Origin: CAYFIW01 sp964343265
GTDB taxonomy: Bacteria; Chloroflexota; Dehalococcoidia; Lucifugimonadales; UBA826
Assembly: GCA_964343265.1 (NCBI GenBank)
Contig: CAYFIW010000017.1
Coordinates: 1 to 32,624 of the forward strand
Reading direction: 5' to 3'
Length of the DNA: 32,624 nt
This document shows, piece after piece, positions 15,155 to 22,935 of the stretch (its first letter is position 1; each line of letters starts with the position of its first letter). A program made the position numbers and the translations under genes. A model generated the notes under the pieces. The model was not told the origin of the DNA. It worked only from the letters and a program-made list of their open reading frames with translations, and did no database searches.

Positions 15155-15961
15155 TTATAAATCTAAGGGTATATTGGGAGCATGTCCGGTAGGTGCTATT
15201 CCCCCCGCTAACCCTCCACCATCAATCGCAAAAAATTCTCCGTTCATATAATCAGAGGCATCTGATGCTAGGAACACTGCTATAGGTCCCATTTCATTTG
15301 GAATACCCGTTCTGCCGACCGGGATGAACTTACCTCTTTGTTTTGCTCTGTCACTGTCTGGATCAGTGTTGTCAGTAGGAATGAAACCCGGAACAATACA
15401 ATTTGCTGTAACGCCATATTGACCTAGACTTGTGGCTAATGCTCTAGTGAAATTGACAATACCACCTTTTCCTGCAGCATACATGTAGTTGTTTCGACCA
15501 CCTCGAAACCCGTATCCTGAAGACACGTTTACTATTTTTCCTGATCCTCGGTCTACCATGTGTTTGGATACTGCTCTTGAGCAATAGAAAGCCGTTGAAA
15601 GGTTCACATCAATACCTAACTTCCAACTTTCATCCGTTATTTCCCAAATTGGTTTTGGGGCATCTTCTCTCACTATGCCGGCGTTGTTAAATAAAACATC
15701 TATTTTCCCAAATTCAGATAAAACGTAATCGAACAATGACGTTACCGCCTCTGTATTTGTGGCGTCTGTTGATATAGCTATACTCTTGGAACCGATCTCT
15801 CTTATTTGCTTGGCAACTTCTTCGATCGGTTCAATTCTTCGGGCTGCTATTATTATGTCTGCTCCAGCGTCTGCCATGGACAATGACATTTCTTTACCAA
15901 GTCCTGTTCCTCCTCCTGTAATTACAATAGTCTTGCCAGTCAAATTTAATTTCTCAATCAT
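15155..15961 (-). CDS. Short-chain dehydrogenase/reductase (intact active site)
   Basis: NAD(P)-dependent oxidoreductase of the classical SDR family. The nucleotide loop TGGGTGLG spans 15-22, NNAG follows near 92-95, and the full tetrad is visible: N120, S148, Y161 and K165 (YAAGKGG). The C-terminal NGEFFAIDGGGLAGG is family-typical. R41-R42 after the second strand suggest, weakly, NADP(H) preference. Length 268. ATG 15961 has an AAGGGG run about 10 bases upstream. It lies 30 bases after birA and upstream of the catalytically altered SDR. FabG-like or gluconate 5-dehydrogenase-like substrates fit the fold, but the substrate cannot be read from sequence. Confidence 0.9.
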   Translation of the reverse strand: MIEKLNLTGKTIVITGGGTGLGKEMSLSMADAGADIIIAARRIEPIEEVAKQIREIGSKSIAISTDATNTEAVTSLFDYVLSEFGKIDVLFNNAGIVREDAPKPIWEITDESWKLGIDVNLSTAFYCSRAVSKHMVDRGSGKIVNVSSGYGFRGGRNNYMYAAGKGGIVNFTRALATSLGQYGVTANCIVPGFIPTDNTDPDSDRAKQRGKFIPVGRTGIPNEMGPIAVFLASDASDYMNGEFFAIDGGGLAGGIAPTGHAPNIPLDL

Positions 15962-15991
15962 CTATTTGAGGCCCCTTTTTTAATACGATTT

Positions 15992-16732
15992 TTATGCTCG
16001 AAGAGTGACTTCTCCTGCAACTGCTGTGAATATAGTATCGTCGTCTTGCTTGACCAGTAGAGAACCGTCCTCTTTTACTGACTCCGCAATCCCCTTTATG
16101 GATTTACGACGGGTTCCTGGAAAAGAAAGATTGATGGTCTCACCGATGGTATTTATTCTGTCCGACCATTCAGATGTCAAAGATTGGCCGTTTTTGACTC
16201 GTTCATAATATTTGTCTAGATTACTTATTAACGACTTAAAAGTTTGAGATCTACTTACAAATTTACTAGTTTCATGGCTTAGACTCGTGGCTGTGTCTTT
16301 GATTTCAGAGTTTTTCAATGGGTCTAAATTAACGTTTAATCCGATTCCAATAACCGCATATTCTACCGAGCTTCCCGATATTTCAGATTCTATAAGAATT
16401 CCAGAGAGTTTTTTATTTGACATTTGAACGTCATTGGGCCATTTAATTGCAGCATTTAAACCTGTGATTTCAAAGGCTGTGTCAGATACTGCTAGTGAAG
16501 CCACCATATTAAGATATGTAAGATGGGATATTTCTGGGTACACAAGCACCGATATTAATATATTTTCACCTGACGGAGAGATCCACGATCTTTCAAAACG
16601 TCCTCGACCAGATCCTTGTCGATCGGCGGAGACTATTACACCTTCAGGAGCTCCTGTTTTCGCTAGTGTCCGACAATCGTCCATAGTTGAACCTGTGTTT
16701 AGTAAATAATGTATTTCTGAACCTATAATCAT
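15992..16732 (-). CDS. birA: Biotin--[acetyl-CoA-carboxylase] ligase, catalytic-domain form
   Basis: Activates biotin to biotinyl-AMP and attaches it to the lysine of carboxyl-carrier proteins. The 246 residues hold GSGRGRFERSW (about 41-51), the biotinyl-AMP loop, then KWPNDV, KLSGILIE and VIGIGLNVN, and a small C-terminal domain ending AVAGEVTLRA. There is no N-terminal helix-turn-helix, so unlike E. coli BirA it cannot be a repressor (group I ligase). Start ATG 16732 has AGGT about 5 bases upstream. It heads a minus-strand run birA-SDR-SDR and is divergent from the thiamine-diphosphate enzyme. Confidence 0.94.
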   Translation of the reverse strand: MIIGSEIHYLLNTGSTMDDCRTLAKTGAPEGVIVSADRQGSGRGRFERSWISPSGENILISVLVYPEISHLTYLNMVASLAVSDTAFEITGLNAAIKWPNDVQMSNKKLSGILIESEISGSSVEYAVIGIGLNVNLDPLKNSEIKDTATSLSHETSKFVSRSQTFKSLISNLDKYYERVKNGQSLTSEWSDRINTIGETINLSFPGTRRKSIKGIAESVKEDGSLLVKQDDDTIFTAVAGEVTLRA

Positions 16733-16863
16733 TTTGTACCTGATTAGTTAATGTTTTAAGAAAAATTAAATTAGTTTGCACCGTTGGGGTGCTAGCATAG
16801 CAAATTGGCTTGGCAAGACGCGATTTATTTAGGGATCATCAAATGAACACTTATTGAATCAGG

Positions 16864-16892
16864 TTGATAATGGGCAGGGCGCGATCTACAAT
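16864..16892 (+). promoter_or_regulatory. Sigma70-type promoter of the thiamine-diphosphate enzyme gene
   Basis: TTGATA (16864-16869) and TACAAT (16887-16892) are each 5 of 6 to consensus with an ideal 17-base spacer. Transcription would start near 16899, leaving a leader of about 75 bases. The rest of the 242-base divergent gap shows a short GCACC/GGTGC inverted repeat (near 16777-16791) but nothing else I recognise. Confidence 0.65.
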
Positions 16893-16974
16893 GAGCGTGC
16901 CATTGATACTGCTATTAGGCACTGTTTATTGGTTAAGTATCTTAGATAATATTTTCCATGGAGGGATTTGATTT

Positions 16975-18615
16975 ATGAAAATACTCGATGCTGTGGCGCG
17001 TATTTTGAAAGAGGAAGGAATTCAGTGGGTAGGTTGTTTTCCTTCTAATAATTTGATTGAAGCGGTTGCTCAGGCCGGTATTAACCCCATTATGTTTAGG
17101 CAAGAGAGGGGAGCTGCCATGGCGGTGGATGGTTTTAGCAGGATGAAAAACAGGGAAGAATTTGGCGTTCTCATAACACAGGGTGGTCCCGGTTCAGAGA
17201 ATACTATGGGAGGTCTTGCTCAAGCCTATGCGGATAATGTACCGATTTTATATCTGCCGGGTGGATCGGCTGTGGCTGCTAGGTCAGTAAAGCCCAATTT
17301 TTCTCCCGCAAGAACATATGAATCTGTTTCGGTATCGTCTGAAGTTCTGTTTCAGCCAGAACAAGTTTCTGCGGTAATGAGAAGAGCCTTTCACGCTCTC
17401 AGAAACGGAAGACCGGGACCCGTCATAGTAGAAATACCTGGTGATGTTGGAGAAATGGAAGTTGATGATTCTATAGTGGCTTCTTATTCGCCTCCCAAAA
17501 GACATCGGTTCGCTCCATCTAATGATGATGTCAAAAAGGCAGTGGAAATTCTTTTGTCTGCAAAAAAACCAGTTATTTGGTCAGGCATGGGAGTTTTAAT
17601 GTCAGGAGCGTCGGATGAACTGACTGAATTAGCAGAATTGACCGAAATACCTGTCTATTGCACTATGCCGGGGAAATCGGGATTTGATCAGAGACATCCT
17701 CTTTCACTAGGTTCTGGAAGTGGAGCTACGTCGCAAGAAGCACGTACTTGGTTGCAAGAATCGGATGTCTTATTTGCCGTCGGTTCTAGTATGTCTAGGA
17801 CGAGTTATGGACAGCCCATTCCAGATGGAAAAGTAATAGTTCATAACACGGAAACTGTAGAAGACCTAAATAAAGATTTTAGTGTTGATTGTGGATTAGT
17901 AGGGGACGCTAAATTAACCCTTCAGATGATTATCGAAGAAGTTAAGTCACAAATAGGGACTAATGGAAGAAAAGGTCAAACAGGTATCGCTGACGAAATA
18001 AAAAAGATTCATGATGAATGGATGTCAAAATGGAATGATGTTTTGTCCACCGATGAGACACCTATCAGTGGCTACCGGGTCATCGGAGAAATGGTAAAGG
18101 TTCTTGACTTGGAAAACAGTGTAGTAACTCATGACGCAGGGGCTCCTAGAGATATGATAATGCCCTTCTACCCCGGTACAGTTCCTCATAGCTATGTAGG
18201 TTGGGGGAAGACTACTCATTTAGGGTACGGTATTCCTTTGATGACCGGTGTTAAATTGGCATCTCCCGAAAAGTTCTGTATTAATTTCATGGGAGACGGG
18301 GCTTTTGGAATGTCGGGTCTGGACATAGAGACTTCAGTTAGAGCTGGAGCTCCAATAACTACGGTTGTATTAAATAATGGAGGTATGGCTACTTATCCTG
18401 GTGGATACCCTACTGCTCGCGAATCATTTGGTACAACACATATGACTGGAGATTATGCGAAGATTGCGGAGGGTATGGGTGCTGTAGGTATAAAGGTGAC
18501 AAAACCCGGAGATGTTGCGGGTGCTCTTCAGCAGGCGAAAGAGCTTAATGCGAGCGGGAAGACTGTATTGATCGATGTTCATTCTAATTTGGAGGATCGT
18601 CGCTCTACTTTCTAG
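16975..18615 (+). CDS. Thiamine-diphosphate-dependent enzyme, acetolactate-synthase-like
   Basis: Large-subunit-like member of the acetolactate synthase/benzoylformate decarboxylase superfamily. The N-terminal domain carries the catalytic Glu E44 (RQERGA) that activates the cofactor; GGPG and a central domain (KPVIWSGMG) follow; the C-terminal domain has the diphosphate-Mg motif G440-D441-G442 ending at N467-N468. Length 546 is normal. ATG 16975 has GGAGGG 9 bases upstream. No ilvN regulatory subunit or other ilv gene is nearby, and the substrate cannot be read, so I do not call it ilvB; decarboxylase, oxalyl-CoA decarboxylase-like or carboligase activity are all possible. It is flanked by its own promoter and terminator, so it is probably monocistronic. 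Confidence 0.85.
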   Translation: MKILDAVARILKEEGIQWVGCFPSNNLIEAVAQAGINPIMFRQERGAAMAVDGFSRMKNREEFGVLITQGGPGSENTMGGLAQAYADNVPILYLPGGSAVAARSVKPNFSPARTYESVSVSSEVLFQPEQVSAVMRRAFHALRNGRPGPVIVEIPGDVGEMEVDDSIVASYSPPKRHRFAPSNDDVKKAVEILLSAKKPVIWSGMGVLMSGASDELTELAELTEIPVYCTMPGKSGFDQRHPLSLGSGSGATSQEARTWLQESDVLFAVGSSMSRTSYGQPIPDGKVIVHNTETVEDLNKDFSVDCGLVGDAKLTLQMIIEEVKSQIGTNGRKGQTGIADEIKKIHDEWMSKWNDVLSTDETPISGYRVIGEMVKVLDLENSVVTHDAGAPRDMIMPFYPGTVPHSYVGWGKTTHLGYGIPLMTGVKLASPEKFCINFMGDGAFGMSGLDIETSVRAGAPITTVVLNNGGMATYPGGYPTARESFGTTHMTGDYAKIAEGMGAVGIKVTKPGDVAGALQQAKELNASGKTVLIDVHSNLEDRRSTF

Positions 18616-18628
18616 TAATGTTTCTTAT

Positions 18629-18679
18629 AAAATGGGTCTGGTAGATCAATTCAAATTGCTTGAGTGCCAGATCCATTTT
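18629..18679 (+). terminator. Hairpin terminator after the thiamine-diphosphate enzyme
   Basis: AAAATGGGTCTGG (18629-18641) pairs with CCAGATCCATTTT (18667-18679): 13 base pairs with one G-U wobble. A smaller inner hairpin, CAATT/AATTG, sits in the loop. The 3' arm ends in TTTT, but no longer T-tract follows; the A-rich 5' arm also allows termination from the opposite direction. Confidence 0.65.
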
Positions 18680-18701
18680 AATTGTAGTGAATATAAAATA
18701 A

Positions 18702-19322
18702 TTGACCCAATTACACTTTCCTAATAGTTCGGTAAAAAAATCTGTGGCAATATTCCTGCTGGCATTAATAATTGCCGGCTTCACAGTATTTCTGGCTTTA
18801 GGCCTTATGGGGAAATCTACTGCAACTGGTAGGAGTGGAGAGAAACTTATTGATGGACCTCCTCCTTTTTTTGGTGGACATGAGATTCAGGGAGGATTTT
18901 TTTCACTTGATGATCACAAAGGTTCTCCTTTAATAATAAATTTTTGGGCTTCTTGGTGTCCTCCCTGTCGAGAGGAAACTCCCGATATTGAGGAAATTTG
19001 GAAAATTCATAAAAATCAAGGGTTGGTCGTTGTGGGTGTAAATGTTCAAGATACTGAGAAAGAAGCTAAAAAATATCTGTCTGAATTCAGTGTTACATTT
19101 CCGAATGTTTTGGATAATGATGGCAAAATCACCGTCGATTATGGGGTTACGGGGCTACCAGTTACTTTTTTCGTATCTCGAGAGGGAAAAATAGTTGGTA
19201 GATGGGTGGGTTCGATAAGTGAAGAGCGCCTGAACTCATGGGTAGCCTTTTTGATGGAGGGAGATTTTAATTCCTCAGCGTCCAGCGGAAACAACGAAGA
19301 TGGATTTAGGAGTTTAAATTAG
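18702..19322 (+). CDS. Membrane-anchored TlpA/ResA-like thioredoxin
   Basis: Extracytoplasmic thiol-disulfide oxidoreductase. One N-terminal hydrophobic segment (about 14-36) after a Lys pair acts as signal anchor; the thioredoxin domain follows with NFWASWCPPCREE (C86, C89), DxEEIW helix, and the cis-proline GLPVTFF. Length 206 fits the group. It may reduce apocytochromes or other exported proteins, but no cytochrome maturation gene is nearby. The start is uncertain: TTG 18702 follows an in-frame stop with no ribosome site; a GTG at 18744 would leave the membrane segment intact. It ends 3 bases before the alpha/beta hydrolase gene, so the two are co-transcribed. Confidence 0.88.
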   Translation: MTQLHFPNSSVKKSVAIFLLALIIAGFTVFLALGLMGKSTATGRSGEKLIDGPPPFFGGHEIQGGFFSLDDHKGSPLIINFWASWCPPCREETPDIEEIWKIHKNQGLVVVGVNVQDTEKEAKKYLSEFSVTFPNVLDNDGKITVDYGVTGLPVTFFVSREGKIVGRWVGSISEERLNSWVAFLMEGDFNSSASSGNNEDGFRSLN

Positions 19323-19325
19323 GCC

Positions 19326-20159
19326 ATGGAATTGTATCCGGGAAATAAATACTTTGACCATGACGGGATACGATTATCGTACGTTGATTGGGGGAAACGT
19401 GATTCTGATACATTGGTATTAATGCATGGCCTGCAGGATTGCGCCAGAAGTTGGGATGATTTGTCGGCCAGTTTGTCAGATCAATTTAGGATAATTGCTC
19501 TCGACAGTAGAGGTCATGGAGATAGTGGTCGTGCATCTAATGACTCCTACGGGTTTGATGATTATGTGTCTGATCTTGGGGCTTTACTAAATCACTTGTC
19601 AATAAAGAATCCAATTCTTATAGGTCATTCGGCCGGTGGTCGTTATTGTTTTACTTACGCTTCTAGAAATCCCGGAATGGTAAAAGCATTAATCGTGGTT
19701 GATATTGATCCTGATCCTTATAATGAATCTTCATCCCACATGTTTGATCGATATTTTAGTGAAGAGGATGTTTGGCCTTCCTTAGATGCAGTTATAGAAA
19801 GATTAAGATCTCGACAACCTTTGTCATCTGAGACATTCTTAAGCCATCAAGCTGAAGTTATGACAAGATTTTTGGACCATGATAATAAGGATCAGAGACA
19901 ATGGAAGAGAGATAGGCTTCTGTTGACATGTTATGAACGGCCAGATCTTTGGGAAGAATGGAAACGTATCTCATGTCCGACCGTCCTCATTCGGGGTCGA
20001 CAAAGTGATCTTTTGACACATGATACAGCCGTGAAAATGAGAGAAAGTCTGCAAGGAAGTTTACTGATTGAACTGGAAGGTGGAGGCCATTGGTTCTATC
20101 AAGAATCTCCAGGCGCATTTGAAACTGCGGTCAGGTGGTTTTTAGAAGAAGTGCTATAG
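19326..20159 (+). CDS. Alpha/beta-hydrolase fold hydrolase
   Basis: Cytoplasmic serine hydrolase without a signal peptide. Oxyanion motif HGLQDC (34-39), nucleophile elbow GHSAGG with S102, acid D228 (RGRQSDLL) and catalytic H255 (GGGHWF) form a complete triad, spaced as in the family. A lid of roughly 130-210 lies between strands 6 and 7. Length 277. Such enzymes include esterases, C-C bond hydrolases of meta-cleavage pathways and epoxide or haloalkane hydrolases; the absence of an Asp nucleophile rules out the last two. Start ATG 19326 follows the thioredoxin stop by 3 bases. Confidence 0.88.
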   Translation: MELYPGNKYFDHDGIRLSYVDWGKRDSDTLVLMHGLQDCARSWDDLSASLSDQFRIIALDSRGHGDSGRASNDSYGFDDYVSDLGALLNHLSIKNPILIGHSAGGRYCFTYASRNPGMVKALIVVDIDPDPYNESSSHMFDRYFSEEDVWPSLDAVIERLRSRQPLSSETFLSHQAEVMTRFLDHDNKDQRQWKRDRLLLTCYERPDLWEEWKRISCPTVLIRGRQSDLLTHDTAVKMRESLQGSLLIELEGGGHWFYQESPGAFETAVRWFLEEVL

Positions 20160-20167
20160 TGCATTTT

Positions 20168-21031
20168 TTATTTACCAGAAAATTTTGGTGATCTTTTTTG
20201 TATGAATGATTCGATTCCCTCTTTATGATCATTTGTTTTTCTGGCTATGTCTTGAGCTGGTCCAGCAAGTCTCAAACTTTCTTCAAAGTCGGTTTCTAGA
20301 GATTTGTAAACAAGTCTTTTTATCAGGGACATTGAATAAGTTGCACCATCACCTATTCTCCTGGCAAACTTGAGGGTCGCTTCAATAAGATCTTCATGAT
20401 TAGTAACTTTGTTAACTATACCCATTGCATGAGCTTCTGTAGCATCAAGTACGTCTCCACTGTATTGCAGCATTAATGTGTTTCCAAGACCAATCATGCG
20501 AGGTAACTGCCAACATGAACCATCAGCTGGAACTAGTCCTCTTTTGACGAACATCTCAGAAAAGGTCGCGTCTTTAGAGGCGAATCTAATGTCGCAAGAA
20601 AGAGCTATTCCCATACCTAGCCCCATTGCAGAGCCATTAACGGCTGCAATTGAAGGTTTTTGTAAATTGTGTAGTCTTAAAGGAAAATACCTGACCCCTT
20701 CTATCTCGTCTCTTGCTCTTTTCCCTGATGCGGCTTGGTAGTCCCATTTCTCCTGCAGGAGATCCCAGGGTGTTCGATCTTGAGGTAGAGATGATTCTTC
20801 TTGGGATTTTCTTTCTTCTCCCATATCTTTAACGTTGGCACCCGAGCAAAATGAAGGGTCTGTTCCGGTGAGCACTAAAGCTCTTAGTGATGAGTCCGAT
20901 TCCAATCTATCTAATTCTTGCTCCAACTCAGCCATCATATTTAAACCGATTGCATTTCTAGTTGAAGGGTCATGCATAGTGACTATCAGAACACCACTAT
21001 CAACCACAGATTTAATATAGTTTTTGTTCAT
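20168..21031 (-). CDS. Crotonase-superfamily protein (enoyl-CoA hydratase/isomerase family), isomerase-like
   Basis: CoA-thioester enzyme with the crotonase fold: SFCSGANVKDM (60-70) and NGSAMGLGMG (132-141) make the oxyanion hole. The two glutamates of true enoyl-CoA hydratase (E144 and E164 in the rat enzyme) align with G141 and F161, so hydration is unlikely. GLVPADG retains an acidic residue, D170, at the place of the catalytic Asp of dienoyl-CoA isomerases, suggesting an isomerase or other chemistry. An extended charged stretch (about 71-110) is longer than in most crotonases. ATG 21031 has GGAG 10 bases upstream. It is convergent with the hydrolase gene and follows the HypE-like gene on the same strand by 79 bases. 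Confidence 0.87.
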   Translation of the reverse strand: MNKNYIKSVVDSGVLIVTMHDPSTRNAIGLNMMAELEQELDRLESDSSLRALVLTGTDPSFCSGANVKDMGEERKSQEESSLPQDRTPWDLLQEKWDYQAASGKRARDEIEGVRYFPLRLHNLQKPSIAAVNGSAMGLGMGIALSCDIRFASKDATFSEMFVKRGLVPADGSCWQLPRMIGLGNTLMLQYSGDVLDATEAHAMGIVNKVTNHEDLIEATLKFARRIGDGATYSMSLIKRLVYKSLETDFEESLRLAGPAQDIARKTNDHKEGIESFIQKRSPKFSGK

Positions 21032-21110
21032 ATTTGAACATCTCCATTGTTACGGGTGGGTATTTGGATCTGAATTTTATCAGTGTTGACGGCCTCGATA
21101 AATGTAATGG

Positions 21111-22172
21111 CTAATCAGATAAAAACCTGGCTAATTCGTCCCTTTCAAAACTTGGCATGTCGATTATTCGATTGCCGGTTCGGACCTTTGTTCCGTATGA
21201 CTTTGGTTTCATCTCGCCGATCTTTATGGCAGTTATTCCATGACGTGACAAAGCTGTAATGATGGAATCTTCATCTACGGGATCGGAGCATATCAATAGG
21301 CTTCCAGAGGCAATCATTCCCATAGGATTTATACCTAGAACATTACAGATTTTCTTACCTAAAGGTGTGACAATGATATTTTCCTCAAAAACGTGCATGC
21401 CTAGGCCGGAAGCTTTGGCTAGTTCAGCTAGACCTCCGTATATTCCGCCTTCTGTCGGGTCATGCATCGCAGTTACATTGCCGTATTTTGCGGCAATAAT
21501 TGCATCATTGACTACGCTTATCCCTGGATTGTTCAATAATTCTTGTGCGGTTTTTATTTCACTTGATGAAATGCCAGAATCAAGCAATTTCTCTTTGGCT
21601 TCTGTAGCTAGAATTGCACATCCTTCTATAGGAATCGACTTAGTCATGATAATCGAATCACCTATGCGAGATCCTGAGGATCTGACTTCTTTGCCTTTTT
21701 CTACCTCCCCAAGCATTGTTCCTGAAACAATCGGTCTTGAAAGTCCATAGGTTACTTCCGTATGCCCTCCTATTAAAGAGATTTTCATCTGATCACACGC
21801 ATCCGTAATTTGCCCTAAAATCAGTTTGGCATCCTCGTCTGAGGCCGTGTCTGGAAGTAGAATTGTCGCTAGCATCCATTTCGGAGTTGCTCCCATAGCG
21901 GCTATGTCATTGGCGTTTATGTGGACCGCATACCATCCTATTTTTTCTGTCGCGAATGTTATTGGGTCAGTTTTAGCTACGAGATATTTGTCACCAATAT
22001 CAATAAGTGCAGCGTCTTCTCCTATGGAGGGTCCTAATTCAACCCTAGGATCGTTGTTGGGAATTTCTTTTAATAGATCTTCTAGGTGGTCTAGAGGCAA
22101 TTTTCCAGGCTTCAAAGTCTTATTCTCATACTTATTGACAGTCTTATAGAATTGAAGGGATTCTTTATACAA
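21111..22172 (-). CDS. AIR-synthase/HypE-like ATP-binding family protein
   Basis: Member of the PurM/HypE/ThiL/SelD superfamily. GEDAALID (51-58) in the N-terminal ATP-binding half, then NANDIAAMGATPKWM and IGGHTEVT, and HDPTEGGIYGGLAEL in the C-terminal half, are family hallmarks. It differs from hydrogenase-maturation HypE in lacking the terminal PRIC-type cysteine that carries the thiocarboxamide; it ends ELARFLSD. No hydrogenase or hyp gene is in the window. ThiL is less likely because of the HypE-like C-terminal half. Start codon is unclear: the longest frame opens at TTG 22172, about 12 bases from a predicted start of transcription, and a further TTG at codon 20 is also possible. Function unknown beyond likely ATP use. 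Confidence 0.82.
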   Translation of the reverse strand: MYKESLQFYKTVNKYENKTLKPGKLPLDHLEDLLKEIPNNDPRVELGPSIGEDAALIDIGDKYLVAKTDPITFATEKIGWYAVHINANDIAAMGATPKWMLATILLPDTASDEDAKLILGQITDACDQMKISLIGGHTEVTYGLSRPIVSGTMLGEVEKGKEVRSSGSRIGDSIIMTKSIPIEGCAILATEAKEKLLDSGISSSEIKTAQELLNNPGISVVNDAIIAAKYGNVTAMHDPTEGGIYGGLAELAKASGLGMHVFEENIIVTPLGKKICNVLGINPMGMIASGSLLICSDPVDEDSIITALSRHGITAIKIGEMKPKSYGTKVRTGNRIIDMPSFERDELARFLSD

Positions 22173-22189
22173 ACATAATTCGTTTGGGA

Positions 22190-22196
22190 TATTATA
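22190..22196. promoter_or_regulatory. Possible shared divergent -10 element between the HypE-like and HAD genes
   Basis: The sequence ATATTATAT reads TATTAT on the plus strand (22190-22195) and a perfect TATAAT on the minus strand (22196-22191). Only 32 bases separate the two divergent genes. Neither strand has a good -35 box. If used, both transcripts would have very short or no leaders. Confidence 0.4.
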
Positions 22197-22204
22197 TCGG
22201 TCTC

Positions 22205-22912
22205 ATGATAGAAGCAGTATTTTTTGACATGTATGGAACTCTTTCTGGGTTTAAACCTTCCCGCTTTGAAATTCAAAATAAAGCTTGTTTAGAATTTGGG
22301 ATTGAGCTTACAGAGTCAGGTACTCTAAAAGGGTATGCAGAGGCAGATGCATTTATGACTCAGCAAAATTCTATCGCTCCTCTTAGGTTAAGGAACCCCC
22401 CAGAAGTTTTTGCGTTTTTTCAAGAGTACGAAAAAAAAGTCATATCAGGTTCAGGTATTGAAGTCGAAAGTGACCTTGCCGGACGTATATGGGAAGTAAT
22501 AAAAACCATTCCATATGACATGGTTTTGTTTGACGATGTTCGAGGCGTTTTAGAATCTTTGAGTAATATGAGAGTTGTAATAGGCTTGATATCCAACATG
22601 AATCAGTCAGGCCATGCGTTAATAGAGAAATTTGATTTAGGTGATTATGTTGATTTCGCAGTAACTTCTTTTGAAGTTGGATCAGAAAAGCCACATTCAC
22701 CAATTTTTCTTGAAGCCTTGAAAAGATCAGGATGTAGAAATAAAAAAACTGTTCATGTTGGGGATCAAATAGGTTCTGACGTGGAGGGAGCCATACAAGT
22801 GGGAATCAACCCAATTCTTCTAGATAGAGATGGGAATCACGTTGGGTATGCTGAATGTCCCAGAATAGTTAATTTGGAAGAAATTCTAAGTCTTTTGGAT
22901 ACTTTCGGCTAA
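22205..22912 (+). CDS. HAD-superfamily hydrolase with DxYGT motif I
   Basis: Haloacid-dehalogenase-like hydrolase of about 235 residues with an alpha-helical C1 cap. Motif I is FFDMYGTL: nucleophile D8 is present, but the +2 Asp used by phosphatases is Tyr10, as in L-2-haloacid dehalogenases. Motif II LISN, motif III EKPHSPIF (Lys) and motif IV VGDQIGSDVEG are intact; the last is phosphatase-like, so the specificity is mixed. I take ATG 22205 as the start because it leads directly into motif I; an in-frame TTG at 22184 adds seven residues. No ribosome site is visible, consistent with a leaderless transcript. Convergent with mfd. Confidence 0.85.
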   Translation: MIEAVFFDMYGTLSGFKPSRFEIQNKACLEFGIELTESGTLKGYAEADAFMTQQNSIAPLRLRNPPEVFAFFQEYEKKVISGSGIEVESDLAGRIWEVIKTIPYDMVLFDDVRGVLESLSNMRVVIGLISNMNQSGHALIEKFDLGDYVDFAVTSFEVGSEKPHSPIFLEALKRSGCRNKKTVHVGDQIGSDVEGAIQVGINPILLDRDGNHVGYAECPRIVNLEEILSLLDTFG

Positions 22913-22935
22913 AATTTTAGGTGTTATTTCTGAAC

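Noticed and set aside
16975..18615. Calling the thiamine-diphosphate enzyme ilvB
   Set aside because: No ilvN or ilvC neighbours, and many non-acetolactate enzymes share these motifs.
21111..22172. Calling this gene hypE or thiL
   Set aside because: It lacks HypE's C-terminal cysteine and the ThiL pattern; only superfamily membership is safe.
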